From: Glaciozyma antarctica PI12
Taxonomy: Eukaryota > Basidiomycota > Microbotryomycetes > Kriegeriales > Camptobasidiaceae
Reading direction: 5' to 3'
Length of the DNA stretch: 64,000 bases
Assembly (NCBI GenBank): GCA_002917775.1
Contig: KZ627156.1
Location: forward strand, 852,838 to 916,837
Part shown: in pieces, positions 22,891 through 34,148 of the stretch
How positions within the stretch are numbered: position 1 is the first letter of the stretch
Layout of the letters: the number at the start of each line of letters is the position of its first letter
Translations under genes and position numbers: made by a program
The notes under the pieces: model-generated
Told to the model about the DNA's origin: nothing
Seen by the model: the letters and a program-made list of their open reading frames with translations, nothing else
Databases searched by the model: none

Positions 22891-23188
22891 CGCGCAAGGA
22901 GGAGGGAAGGAGAGCAAGGAGCACACGCCCTTTGCGCGACTTTCGACTTCGCGCGTCCGGACGTCTTCCCTCTCCTCCTCTGTTCTCCTCACTAAACGCA
23001 GCTGCTTTCGCACTTCTATACCGCGAGAGCCAACACCAGCAATTGGCGAAAGCGAAACCCGAATCCGAATCCAGCTCCAGAAGCTCCTCTCGTTCCTCTC
23101 AAAGTCTCTCGCCAACGCTCTCACTCGCACACCGCTTGGATCAAGAACAGAACTCGTTTCACCACACCAATATAAGAACAGTGGGAGA
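22891..23188. other. Intergenic, RBR gene promoter and EF2 3' region
   Basis: 298 bp between the RBR start and the EF2 stop, both on the minus strand. It should contain the EF2 terminator region and the RBR promoter. Nothing else seen. Confidence 0.35.
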
Positions 23189-26100
23189 TTAGAGCTTGTC
23201 GTTGAACTGGTCGAGCGTAGGGATGTCGGGCTTGAGTCCCTTCCTCTTGCGGATCTCGAGCACGAGCGCCTCGACCTTTCCTCCAGCCTCGGTAATCTTT
23301 CCGGGCTGCGATTCGAGTACCTCGTTAGCCACTATGCGAGAGAGGGAGCAAGGGAGGGACGTACCATCGTCTGCCAGTGATCGAAGACCATCTGGGGGAA
23401 GGCCTGTCCAGCGGTGGCCTGGCGGAGCTCTGGAGCGAGGGTAACGTCGTCAGCGCGCGGTCAGGGAGACGAGAAGAGAAGCGACGCACCTCCGGTGAAA
23501 CCGAAGGACTCGTTGACGGGAAGGTAAGCCTTGACGGTGTACCTGGAAGCGAGACGTCAGGATCGAAGCGCGAGACGACGACGAGACTCGACGTACATGG
23601 GGGTTCCGGGGCGCTGCTCCTCGGAGAAGACGTGTCCACGCTTCTTGTTGAGGGTGGAGTAGATACCTCCGAGAGCGGTCTCGGGGCACTGCACCTCGAT
23701 CTGGTGGAGGGAGGCGTCAGCGACGAAGCGAAGGAGAGAAGACGACGTCGACGCACCATGTAGACGGGCTCCTGGAGTCCGGGGTCGGCGAGGAGGGCCG
23801 AGGCGTAAATGACACGTCGGCAAGTGGGGATGAGCTGTGCGAGAGGAACGAGGCGAGGTCAGCTCGTGCTCGGACGACGACGAGAGCGAGAGAACGCACC
23901 TGTCCTCCACCACGGTGAATGGCATCAGTGTGGAGGGTAACATCCATGATGTTGTAGCGGGTTCCACGCATGATCTCCTCAGCGCAAGGTCCCTCTGCGA
24001 GTGCGAGAGAAAGTCAGGGACCAACGACGACGACGCGTGAAAGCTCGAGAACGCACCCTTGGAAGCCCACTGGAAAGCGGCGACGCCTGTCGAGGAACGA
24101 GTCAGCGAGAGCTCGTGGCGAAGGAGGAAAGGGAGAACGCACAAGAATCCTTGATCTCGGAAAGGAACTGAACTCCCTTGGTGGTGTCGACGAGGAAGTT
24201 GGGTCCTCCTCCGTCGGGTCCGAAGCACCAAATCTTGCGAGCGTCGGTGACGTCCCATCCGTACTCGTCGGCGAGCATGCGAGCGCGAATCTTGAAGTCG
24301 TCGCGGGGGCCGATCTTGCCGTCCTCGACAGCCTTCGAGACCTCCTCGTCGATGGGGCCAGCCTTCATGTAGAGACGGTTGTGCTTGTTCTGCGACTTGG
24401 AGAGGGCGATCATGGAGGACTCGGCCTGAACGGTCTCGCGGTATCCGACGACGGGGTCGGAGATCTTGAGGGGGACTCCGGCGTGGTCCTCGACGAGATC
24501 CTTAAGGCAAATCTCGAGGTGGAGCTCTCCGGCTCCGGCGACGATGTGCTCTCCGGTCTCGGAGATCCAGGTCTGAACGCAAGGATCGGACTTGGAGAGA
24601 CGCTTGAGTCCCTCGACGAGCTTGGGGAGATCGTTGGCGTTCTTGACCTCGACGGCAACCTGCACGACGGGGGAGACGCTGGAGAGGGAGCGACGTCAGC
24701 TCCTGCGACGGAAAGCCGACGAGAGGAACGAAGACGCACGAGAACTTCATGACCTTGAGGTTGTGGGCGGTCTCAGACGACGTGAGGGTTCCTGACTTGA
24801 GGAGGAACTGGTCGACTCCGACGAGTCCGACGATGTTTCCGGCGGGGCAATCCTCGAGAGGGTCGACCGAACGCCCCATCATGAGGACGGTACGCTGGAT
24901 GGACTTGATGAAGAGGTCGTCCTTCTTTCCGGGGACGTAGTTGGGTCCCTGAATGCGAATCTTGGGTCCAGCCTTGACGGTTCCGGAGAAGACACGTCCG
25001 AAGGCGTAGAAGCGACCCTTGTCGGAGGTGGGAACCATCTTGGAGACGTAGAGCATGAGGGGGCCCTTGGCGTCGCAGTCGCGGATGGCGATGGCGTTCT
25101 CGTCGTCCATAGGTCCCTCGTAGAGGTTCTCGACGCGGTAGCGCTGAGCGGTGACGGGGGAGGGGAGGTTGATAACGATCATCTCAGAGTAGTCGGTCGC
25201 CGGCGGGGAGGAACTTGCGCATGATGACCTTGAGGAGCGCCTTGCCCTCGAGATCCTTCTCGTCCGAGGTGAGGACGACCTCGAGCTTCTCGAGAATGGT
25301 GGGGATCTGGTCCTTCTTGAAGTTCATGACCGCGTCGAAAATCTTGAAGATGGGCTCGAGAACGAACTGTGCGACGCCAGACGGTTAGCGCGCGAACGGG
25401 AAAAAAAAGAAGGCGCGACGCGAACGCACCATGTTGAATCCACGCTCGAGGGGCTTGCCGTCGGCGTCAACTCCCTTGGTCGACCACTTCTTTGTCTTGG
25501 GGTTGAAGTAGTTGTCGCCCCAAAGCTTGGGCATGAGCTTGTCCTTGCCGACACCGAACTTCTTGGCGTAGCGAGTGGCGAACTGACGGAGGGTGAAGGC
25601 CCATCCGTGGAGTCCGGATCCGAACGCGACGGTTCCCTGGTCGGGGTAGACCTGGACGTCGCCGAGGACGGGGTCGTTGTAGGTCGCGATGATAACGTTG
25701 ACCGACTCGATCGTGCGGGAGAACGACTGGTAGAGATCCTCCTTGGAGACCTGGAGCTCGAGGAGAGCGCGGTCGACCTTGTTAACGATGATGACGGGCT
25801 TGATGCGCTCGCCGAGGGCCTGGCGAAGGACGGTCTCGGTCTGAACGCAAACTCCCTCGACGCAGTCGACGACGACGAGAGCTCCATCGGTGACACGGAG
25901 GGCGGCGGTGACCTCCGAAGAGAAGTCGACGTGACCGGGGGAGTCGATCAGGTTGATAAGGAACTCTCCGCCTGGGGAGCCTAGAGAGGTCAGCCCCGTA
26001 CGCTGAACTGGCTCGAGCGAGACAAGGACGAACAGGGGTCGGTCTTCTGCTTGATGTCGCTAACGTCCTCCTTGGGGAGCTCGAAGAACATGGTGATGGC

Positions 26101-26654
26101 GGTCGACTTGATCGTGATTCCGCGGTCCTGCTCGTCCTGACGGGTGTCGGTGGCGCGAGCATCTCCGGCGCGAGAGCCAGCGATGATACCGGCCTTGGCG
26201 AGGAGGGAGTCGGTGAGGGTCGACTTTCCGTGATCGACTAGAGCAGGGCAGCAAGGCGCGAGTCAGCTCCATCCCTCCAACCCGCACAGTCTCCCTTCCT
26301 CCCCCCACTCCCCTCCCACTCGCGACCAAATCGAAACCAGGCTTACCGTGGGCGATGACGGACACTGAGGACAGAAGAACAGTCAGCTAGTGTACGGGCG
26401 TGGTGACAAGGCTAGGAGCAGGGACGCACTGTTACGAATGCTGAGCGAGCGGAAGAAGAGGAGATCGGCCAGTCAGAACGGGATCACGAGCGGCAGGAGA
26501 GCTCCACCGAGAGGGCAGCAAGAGTAAACGAAACGCACTTCGTAGGCTTGTCCATCAGTTGCCTGATCTCATCGATAGTCTACCGAGAAAGCAGCGTTAG
26601 CCTGGCTGGTTCCTGAGGTCCTTTTAGTGGGATTCAACTTGCGAAATTGACCAT
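23189..26654 (-). CDS. EFT1: Translation elongation factor 2 (EF2), with an apparent +1 frame break
   Basis: EF2 is the GTPase that moves tRNA and mRNA through the ribosome. The start MVNFA (ATG 26654-26652), the P-loop AHVDHGKST (split by the intron 26238-26346), the switch region [34 protein letters not shown], and the diphthamide loop DAIHRGGGQ (near 23900) are all present. The C-terminus ends [10 protein letters not shown], stop TAA 23191-23189. There are more than ten introns, mostly 50-60 nt. One oddity: within the conserved block [18 protein letters not shown] the frame changes by +1. The codon after CTC is an in-frame TGA (25186-25184), and the conserved frame resumes at GAG ATG (from 25185). 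No gt...ag intron fits there. Elsewhere the gene is perfect. This could be a sequence error or a frameshift site; see findings. Confidence 0.95.
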
Positions 26655-26904
26655 ATTCTCGGGTTGGGGGTGGTTGGAGATGAAGGGTAGAAGGACGGGG
26701 AGAGTAGGGAGAGTCCTCGGGGGGTGTAGAGAGGGAGGGGCCGGGGGGAGGGGGGGAGGGGGACAGGGAGCGAGCTGCAAAACCTGCCTGAGTCCTGGCG
26801 AGCTGCTACTTGCTATCATTCTCTTCTCGGAGTCGAGTAGGAAAGTAGGACAGCTCCCTTCGCACCGCTCCCCTCTTTGCAAGGCTCCACCTTACGACAA
26901 AGGA
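26655..26904. promoter_or_regulatory. Divergent promoter, EF2 / GPI7
   Basis: 250 bp between the EF2 and GPI7 start codons. It has a strong G-rich tract on the + strand (about 26690-26770), so C/T-rich on the EF2 sense strand, as is common upstream of highly expressed fungal genes. No specific site named. Confidence 0.4.
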
Positions 26905-29900
26905 ATGGAATCGAATCGAGGACGACGACGACGACTCCTCGCTCAGAGCGCCGCTGCCCTCCTCCTCTGCTTCTCCGGATTCGCTCTCTTCTCTCGAGGC
27001 TTCTTTCCCGTCAAGCCGCTCCTCCCAGGCTATTCGTCACCGTACAAAGGAAGAGCGAGCGATCATGACGGTACTATTGACGCGGACGCCTCAGCTCCGG
27101 CCCTCGTACCCTTTTCTCGCCTCGCATTCGTCGTGATAGATGCCTTGCGGAGGTCAGTCTCAGCCCTCTCCAGCCCGCCTCGACACGGCACTGACAGAGT
27201 AAACCGCACAGCGACTTTGCTTTCGGGCCCGAATCAAGCATGGACTTTGTGTCGAGGCGAGCTCTCCCTGTCCCTCCGACTGCCACGTACTCACTCTGAG
27301 CTCTCCAGCCTGATCTCGGCCGGACGAGCTTCACCTTATACCGCCATGGCTTCACCTCCAACTGTTACTCTGCCTCGACTAAAGGCGCTTACTACGGGAT
27401 CGTAAGCACCTTTCACACCCCAGGTTGGCGCGACTAATCGCTGTTCCGACCCAGAAATCCCACCTTTCTCGACGCAATCCTGAACATTGCCGAGGACTCG
27501 AGCTCTCCGGTGCTCGAAAACGTCGATTCGTGGGTTCGACAGCTGGCTATCGGCACTTCATCAGCTTCGACGGCGGTGCCAACGAAGAAGATCGTGTTCG
27601 CGGGCGACGACACCTGGCTGCGGCTTTTCCCTCCAAGCTGGTTCAGCTGGAGCGAAGGAGTCACGAGTTTCTTTGTATCTGTGAGCATTATGGTCTCTGG
27701 GAATGTGCGTCGTCGCTGAACTCTCCCAGGATACCAATACCGTCGACACGAACGTTACTCGCCACCTCGACCAACTTCTCTCCCAAGGCCCGCCTCGGAG
27801 CGACGAAGAATTCCAAAGCTCTGCTCCCAGCGATTGGGACGTCCTTATTCTCCACTACCTCGGACTCGATCACGTCGGGCACCTCGGAGGACCGAAGAGG
27901 TACGTCTTGCAGAGCCGTCGCGGAGAAACCCCCTAAACTCCTCTCGCGCAGTCCTCTCATGGCTCCAAAGCAGACCGAAATGGACGATGTCATCCAGCGT
28001 CTTTACTTTGGCCTCCTGGATCGTGATGTGGAGGACGGGGGACGAAGCCTGCTCGTCGTTGTTGGCGACCATGTGCGTTTTCTCCTCAGCTTCTTGTGGC
28101 TCGGTCGCTGATGTACTATTTGCAGGGGATGACGAACGTTCGTTGCTTTATTCATTCGTATGTCGATGCAGCTGACGACTCGAGCAGATGGGGAACCACG
28201 GAGGCTCTTCCGAGGCTGAAGTAGCTGCCGTGAGTTTGACTTCTTCCGCTTCGCAGGCATGGTGCTGACCTCGCTTTCTCGCAGGCTCTGCTCATCATCG
28301 CGCCTTCCGACGAAGCACCATCTACGTTCCCTTCTCCGCCTACTTCCGCAAGCCCCTTTGAGCTCCACGAAGTCGTCAACCAGATCGATCTCGTGCCAAC
28401 GCTGAGCGCGCTGCTTGAGCTGGGGATTCCAAGGTACGTTCAGGAACCACGTTTGCCACGGCCTGTAACTAACATTCCTCTCACAGGAACTCTATGGGGC
28501 GAATCATCAAGTCCGCGGTCGAGCGATACGGGGGGCGCGGGGGTGCGTCGGTTCGTGCGATCGCTAATTTCGCTTTTCTGACTTGACGCAACAGCTGTCC
28601 TTGCCTCGTTGCGCAGCAACGTCGAGCAGATCAAGGCAGTGCTGGAGGCTGCTTCGAAAGGCGCTGTCAAGGAGCTCGTTTGCTCTTCGGTCGCTCCTCG
28701 CACGCTGGACTGCTCGTCGGCAGAGCTGGTCTCTATCGAGGAAATGTCCACTGTTCGTCTTCTCCCAATCCGTATTCTGATGTTCGCTGATAGGCTACGC
28801 AGTTCCTCGACCTTGCACAGGAGCGGCTCATGACTACATTCGGCGACTATCACCTCTGGACGATGCTGGGAGGGCTGGCTCTCCTTGCAGCGGCAGCAGC
28901 TGGCTTCGCATCGCTTTTATCCTCCGCACTGTCGAAAGAGGCCGTCGGAACTCGGGTTTGGGTCGGAGCTGCTCTCCTAGCCTACCTTGCGACGTTCTTC
29001 GCGACGAGCTTCATCGAGGAGGAGCACGAGTTTTGGTATTTCGTCGCCGCGACGGTACTGATCCTTTCTTCAGCAAGGTACATGTTCATCCTATCCATCG
29101 TTCTTCGTCGCTAATATTGATTCCGCAGACCGGGTCTCGAATGGACGGAACGAGCGAGCTTTTTCATTTCTGCTGCTGGAGTCCGCGTTATGCGCACTTG
29201 GCCACACAACGGTGAGAACTGGCTCATACGCACTGCTTGCGTCCGCCCTGCTGACGCTTCGCGCGCCTTCAGGCCAGAAGGCATTCCCGAACGACAGCGT
29301 ATCCTCCTACCTCGTCACCTCCAGCACCTTGCTCTCAGTCCTCGCCTGCGCAACCTACGCCGCTTTTGCCTGGTCGACCTACGACATTCTTGCCAAAGCT
29401 GCCGTGCGAACAAGCCGGGACCGACCTCCCATCAGCAAGGTCCGAGCTCTCGACCTTTCACCTTCGTCCGTCCTCCTCGTCTTCTCCATCGTTCTCGTTC
29501 TCATCGTTGCGGCATCGCTCTTCCGACAAATTGATGGCGACGATTTGGTGACGCGCAAGGTGCTGGCGGCGCTCGCGGTCTTTGATCTCGATAGACCAGT
29601 TCCGCTCGCAATCGCTGGGTACGGCGTCGGAGCTGTGACTTACCACGTCGTGTGTATCGCTAAGATGCTCGATGCTGAGATCGCGAGGGATCTCGACAGT
29701 GCGTACATTCAAACCTGGCAATTCGCCTCCTTTCTCACGTCGCTTCGCAGACATCCAACTCTCCGCCATCTCCCTCCTCCTCCTCTCCCTCACGCGACCC
29801 GCCAACATCCCTCTATTAATCATGCTCGGAATTCAGTACCGAACCCTCGCCGCGACGCGGCGCGTTCTCTTTTCTCTACCTTTTCTCGACCCTCATCATC

Positions 29901-30346
29901 TCGCTCCAGCACGTCTCATTTTTCGCATGGGGGGGTTCCAACTCCCTCGCAACGTGAGTTCCTCCTCAGGCTTTTCAGGCGTGTACTAAAACGACGACAG
30001 TATCGACTTGTCGCAGGCATACAACGGCGTATCCTCCTACCAAATCCACGTCGTCGCCCTCCTCACGTTCCTCTCCAACTTCGCCGGCCCCGTCTTCTGG
30101 GCTCTCGCCTCCTCCATCCTCCTCCGCACGTACCCACCCAGTTCCAATACCCCTACTCGCAGTTCCCACCTCCTTTATACCTCCACTTTCCACGCACTCT
30201 CCCTCTTCACTCTCGCCCTCTCCGCGACCCACTTTCGCAGGCACCTTTTCACTTGGACGGTATTCTCCCCCGCACTACTGTACAAAGGCGTTTGGAGCGT
30301 GCTAGTGCATTTCGGAACGGACGTAGTGCTCTCCTTCCTCCTGTAA
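26905..30346 (+). CDS. LAS21: GPI ethanolamine phosphate transferase 2 (GPI7/LAS21, PIG-G type)
   Basis: This ER membrane enzyme adds ethanolamine phosphate to the second mannose of the GPI anchor. ATG 26905 is followed by a basic stretch and a signal-anchor (LLAQSAAALLLCFSGFALF). The luminal alkaline-phosphatase-like domain shows VVIDALRSDFAFG, ASPPTVTLPRLKALTTG (catalytic Thr region), VFAGDDTWLRLFP, LHYLGLDHVGHLGG and VVGDHGMTNVGNHGG, which together carry the metal ligands. The C-terminal half has many hydrophobic segments and ends HLFTWTVFSPALLYKGVW...LSFLL, stop TAA 30344-30346. About a dozen introns; the join ESSMDF|LSSLISAG at about 27247-27299 restores the frame. LDHVGHLGG and the PIG-G-like C-terminus favour GPI7 over GPI13. 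It ends 51 bp from the stop of TRM44. Confidence 0.92.
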
Positions 30347-30397
30347 CGAATGCGGCGATTCCAGCGGTCACTTTCGCAGCGAGCGCGAGCTCATAAA

Positions 30398-32203
30398 TTA
30401 ACAGTGTCCTCCTGCTTTCCCTTCTGGCGTCCTAGCGACCCAACTCCCCCTCACCCCTCTCACAATCTCCTCCACCTCCTTCCTCACCCTCTCCTCCCCC
30501 GCCTCCCTCGCTTCCTCCCCCAAATCCTCCCACAGTCTCCTCCGACCCAGGAACCCAAAGTTTTTTGTGCTGGGTATCCGGAGCGCCTCACGCTCGGGCA
30601 GGAAGCCACAGCGGAGAGTGATGTGTGCGAGGTAGGATTGGTAGGCGAAATACCGGCCGGAATGGAGGGTGGAGAAGGTGGGAGCGTAGAAGGGTTTGAG
30701 GAGGGAGTGGTGCGAATCGGTAGAGGGGATGGGGAGGGGGGAGTCGGAGGGAGGGAGAGGGAGAGAGGCGAGGAAGGAGGGAGGGATAGTGTAGACTCCG
30801 CGCGTGAAGTGCCCGCTGAAGTCGTGTAGGCAGCAAGGGATGTTGAGAAACGACGCGCCGGGTGTACACGCTGCCAACAGCGGGATCCACGGCGTCAATT
30901 CGTCGGCATGGTTGCCGATTAGGAACGAGTTGGGAGGGAAGGGGGGAGTGTTGGCGTCGAGGAGGTCGACGGGGGAGAGGGTTGCGGTGCGGAGATCGGT
31001 GGTAGGAGGGTAGAGTGCCCACGACTTCCTCGCGCGGAGGTCGACGCCGTAGCCGGTGTATCCCTCGCTCGCGAGGATGAAGACGAGCAGGCCGTTCCCG
31101 CAACCGACGTCGACGAAGCCTCCTGGACGTCCTCCGGGTCCGTAAAGGTTTTTCCACACGACGATGAGCCATGCAGCGATCGCGACGTCCTCCCAAACGT
31201 GCTTGCTCGGATCCGTAGCTTCCTTCCAGTCGTTGAGTAGCCATCTGAACGTGATTCGAGCATCGTGGAGAGGGATGTCAGCTCTGTTCCTCGTCCAACC
31301 GTCAACGCCTTGCACCTCGCTTTCGAGTAACGACGAAGGACTCACCGGTATCGCTCCTTCAGCTCTCGGTACAGGTCCTGAACCTCCTCCTTTCCCGACA
31401 AGAGGTCGTGGCGAACGCGCTTCTCGTATCCGTCCTCCTTCCCATTGCTCACTTTGCAAAGCAGCTGCACAAGCATCATCGCCGTGCGATAAAGCCTGTG
31501 ACCCTCATCCAGCGGCGCGAGAAGCTCGACTCCAGGAAGCGCAACGAGCTCCAGCCGGACCTCTCCCCTCCGCTCATCTCCCTCCACGACCTCGTCCAGC
31601 TCCGAACGCGCTAGGTACCGAAACGCCAGAGCTCCGACTTGAGGGTGGTAGAACGGCAGCTTCTCCCCCGCCTGTAGCTCGAGATCTGGCAGCATCACTA
31701 AGGCCGCCTCCCCGCCCCTCGTCGACCGTAGGAAGAGGCAGTCCTGCTCGCAGGACGAGTCAAAGTTTCGACGAGGGAGGAGCTTTAGCCGTACGCGGCG
31801 GTCGATTTCGTAACCCTCCCAAGGCGATTCGGGAGGTGCTGGAGGAGAGGATGTGGAGGGGGAGCTGGAGGAGGGAGATTCCGAGTCGTAGAGGACGTCG
31901 GCGCGTAGGATTGAGGTACTGTTGTGTTCTGGATGAAGGGCGAGCTGCTCGACTCCTCGGAGAAAGGTGTCGAGAGAGAATGTTGCTCGGGAGGAGAGAA
32001 TGTTGATACAGCGGGGATCCAGGTGGGCGAGGGGAGCGAGGGGTCGTGGAGGCTGAGGGGAGAGGCTGGCTGCTAAACCGAGCTCTGGGCGTCGGGGCAG
32101 CTTTAGCTTCTGGCATCTTGGTGTGGAGAGGAACGCGCTCGCCGACCAAGTTTTGAATCTTCCTCGGACTTTGGTGCTTCCGTCTTCACGCGTACGTGGT
32201 CAT
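30398..32203 (-). CDS. TRM44: tRNA (uracil-O2'-)-methyltransferase TRM44
   Basis: TRM44 methylates the ribose of U44 in certain tRNAs-Ser. Diagnostic blocks are WEDVAIAAWLIVVWKNLYG, FVDVGCGNGLLVFILASEGY (SAM-binding motif I), GYGVDLRARKSW, LIGNHADELTPWIPLLAA and FLNIPCCLHDFSG, close to the family consensus. One clear intron joins KERYR to WLLNDW (about 31241-31344). Stop TAA 30400-30398. The N-terminal part is open from about 32175 down, but no ATG lies in that frame. The best solution is ATG 32203-32201 with a ~79-nt intron (gtacgc...accaag), giving MTT|CQKLKLPRR. That start is inferred; ATG 32115 is in another frame. Confidence 0.88.
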
Positions 32204-32291
32204 TTTTATGATGCAGACTGCGCCTACCACTTCATTCTCCTAATCGCGAATCACTGCTCAGCCTCACGAACAGCTGCACAGCATCAAGCTC

Positions 32292-32375
32292 CTATTTAAA
32301 CTGCTTGACCTCCACCTCGACAATGTTCTCGTACACCTCTCCACGCTGCAAGATCGTGCTCGACCCCGCGACATC
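32292..32375 (-). other. Open extension beyond the epimerase stop, coding-like
   Basis: 27 in-frame codons after the TAA at 32376-32378, ending at TAG 32292-32294. They include LQRGEVYENIVEVEV, which resembles the normal closing beta-strands of aldose epimerases. No splice signals could bypass the TAA while keeping this frame. Confidence 0.5.
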
Positions 32376-33695
32376 TTAGAGATTAGGATGCAAAAACGTG
32401 GCGATCGGGTGATGGAACTCGAGGAATACCGCCCCTGATCATGGCATCAGCACTCTTCGCACGAAGCCGCCGCGAACGAGCTCACCAAACTTCTCGTACC
32501 CTTTCGAACCGCGAGATTGGTGCTCGGGCTTGCGAGTGTGGTCGCCATTGAAGCCTGAGGCGGTGTATGTTTGGACGGAGGATTGGTTAGTGCGGAAGGA
32601 GAGGGAGGTCTTGAGGTCAGGAGAGGTGAGGACGACTTTGGGGCTGTCGAGGGAGTGTGGGGAGGACAAGACAATGTTGTGGTCTGCGAGCAATATTAGC
32701 CGAGCGAGCTATCGTAGTTGAGCGAGGAGGAAAGTACCGATTCCGTTTGAAGGGAAGTTGGATCCAATTGAGCGGTGCGTCGAGAGGGCCGAGGAGGTGC
32801 CTTGGGAGAAGTTGAGTGCGTCTTCGGGGGATGTGTGCTCCAGCTCGCCGGTGGGTAGCATGACAGAGTTTAGGGCGGTAACGCGGGAGGACTGAGTTCG
32901 TCCGTGAGCTGCGAACGCGGAAGAAGCGAGGGGGAGAAGGACGTACATCAATCCACAGCTTGTGCTCCTTGATGCTCTCATCCTCCACCCCGTCAAAAGA
33001 GCCCAGGTTAAATCCCCAGTGCACCGTGAGGTTCACGGGAGTACCAAACTCGATGCCCTCGCTCCCATCCTCGACAATCTTCGCCCTCAGCACGACGACT
33101 ACAACTCCTTGCGCAACTCCTTCCTCCTCCTCCGGCTTCTTGACTTGCACCAGTCCTTCGACCTCGAGGGTGAGAGGAAAGCCGTCCGTGCCAGCGGGGG
33201 AGAGGAAGCCGTAGATCGCTTCCTCGCCGCTCGCAGAATCGAGAGTAGGGAACGCGGGGTCGTCGGAGGGGAACAGCTTCGAGTCCATGCGTGGTACGAG
33301 CGTCCATTCCTGCGTGTCGAGTCCCTTTGCCCCGCCGTGGAGGCAAACGCCAGCCCCTGCTAGCACCATCAGCTCGGCCCGAACCTCCGCGTCGAACGAG
33401 CCAACGCCTACTCACCCGACGAGTTGTCCACCAGATCCAGCACCATTCCATCCTTCTCCGTTCGTCCGCTTGGCAAGCGGTTGGCATACCGTCCCACCGT
33501 CTGGTTCCTGAAGCCTCGCCCGCCGGCCTTGGAGAAGTGGTGGTCTGAGGTGTCGGCGTGGCCAATTAGGAGGTCGCGCGAGGTGCTGCCGGGAAGGGCT
33601 AGGTGCAAGGAGTGGAAGGTGAGGCCGTAGGGAAGGAGGGAAAGGGAGAGAGGTCCGGCAGAGAGCTCCTGGGGAGAGAAGGAGACCTTCGTCAT
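32376..33695 (-). CDS. Aldose 1-epimerase-like protein, truncated by an in-frame TAA
   Basis: Galactose mutarotase superfamily. ATG 33695-33693 begins MTKVSFSPQELSAGPLSLSLLPYG. The family signatures GRYANRLPSG (substrate-site Arg region), CLHGGAKGLDTQEW (catalytic-type His), VNLTVHWGFNLG and the later TYTASGFNGDHTRKP are present across four or five exons. The last exon reads GAVFLEFHHPIATFLHPNL and then TAA (32378-32376). Immediately after it the same frame continues for 27 codons, DVAGSSTILQRGEVYENIVEV..., to TAG at 32294-32292. That extension looks like the normal end of the fold. So the gene either ends early by a CAA-to-TAA type change, or the stop is read through, or it is a sequence error. 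Many such fungal proteins have unknown sugar substrates. Confidence 0.8.
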
Positions 33696-34148
33696 GGTTG
33701 TCGATAGTTTACTGGTGGAGCTGAGGTTGAGGCTGAGGAGGTGCTGCTGTCGCTACGAGTCGCTTACGAGTCTATCGAGAGTTGGGAAGAGAGAGAAGAG
33801 AGGCGCACTGCTCCAAAGTCCGCGGCTTGGACTGTGGGGGGCCAGGTGGCTAGGGCCAATTTCCTCCGAACTATTCCGTGGCTCAGAGACGAGCGGCTCA
33901 GTCTCTCTTTCCTCCCCTTCGCCGACCCTCCTCGACCGTAGAGCTCACCTTGACTCGAGTCAACCTCACCCCGCTTGGCCTCAGCTTCGGGATTTGCCCG
34001 CCAGCTCGACTCCCTGGCGGCACCCACCGACGCTCAGCAAGCCTCGCCCCTGGTCTCACTCTCTCCCAGGCCACGGGGACGCACTTCCAGCCTCCTCAGC
34101 TGAAACTCAAGCTAAGGCTATCCCCGCAGCCTGTAGAGGCGCCCGCCG
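33696..34148. promoter_or_regulatory. Divergent intergenic, epimerase-like gene / alpha-beta hydrolase gene
   Basis: 453 bp between two divergent starts. No coding sequence I can support and no recognised motif. The hydrolase may have an additional 5' exon here, but nothing shows it. Confidence 0.35.

Noticed and set aside
32340-32400. A 23-nt intron to bypass the TAA in the epimerase gene (gtttttgc...ctaag)
   Set aside because: It is far below the minimal intron size and would put the conserved C-terminal frame out of phase.
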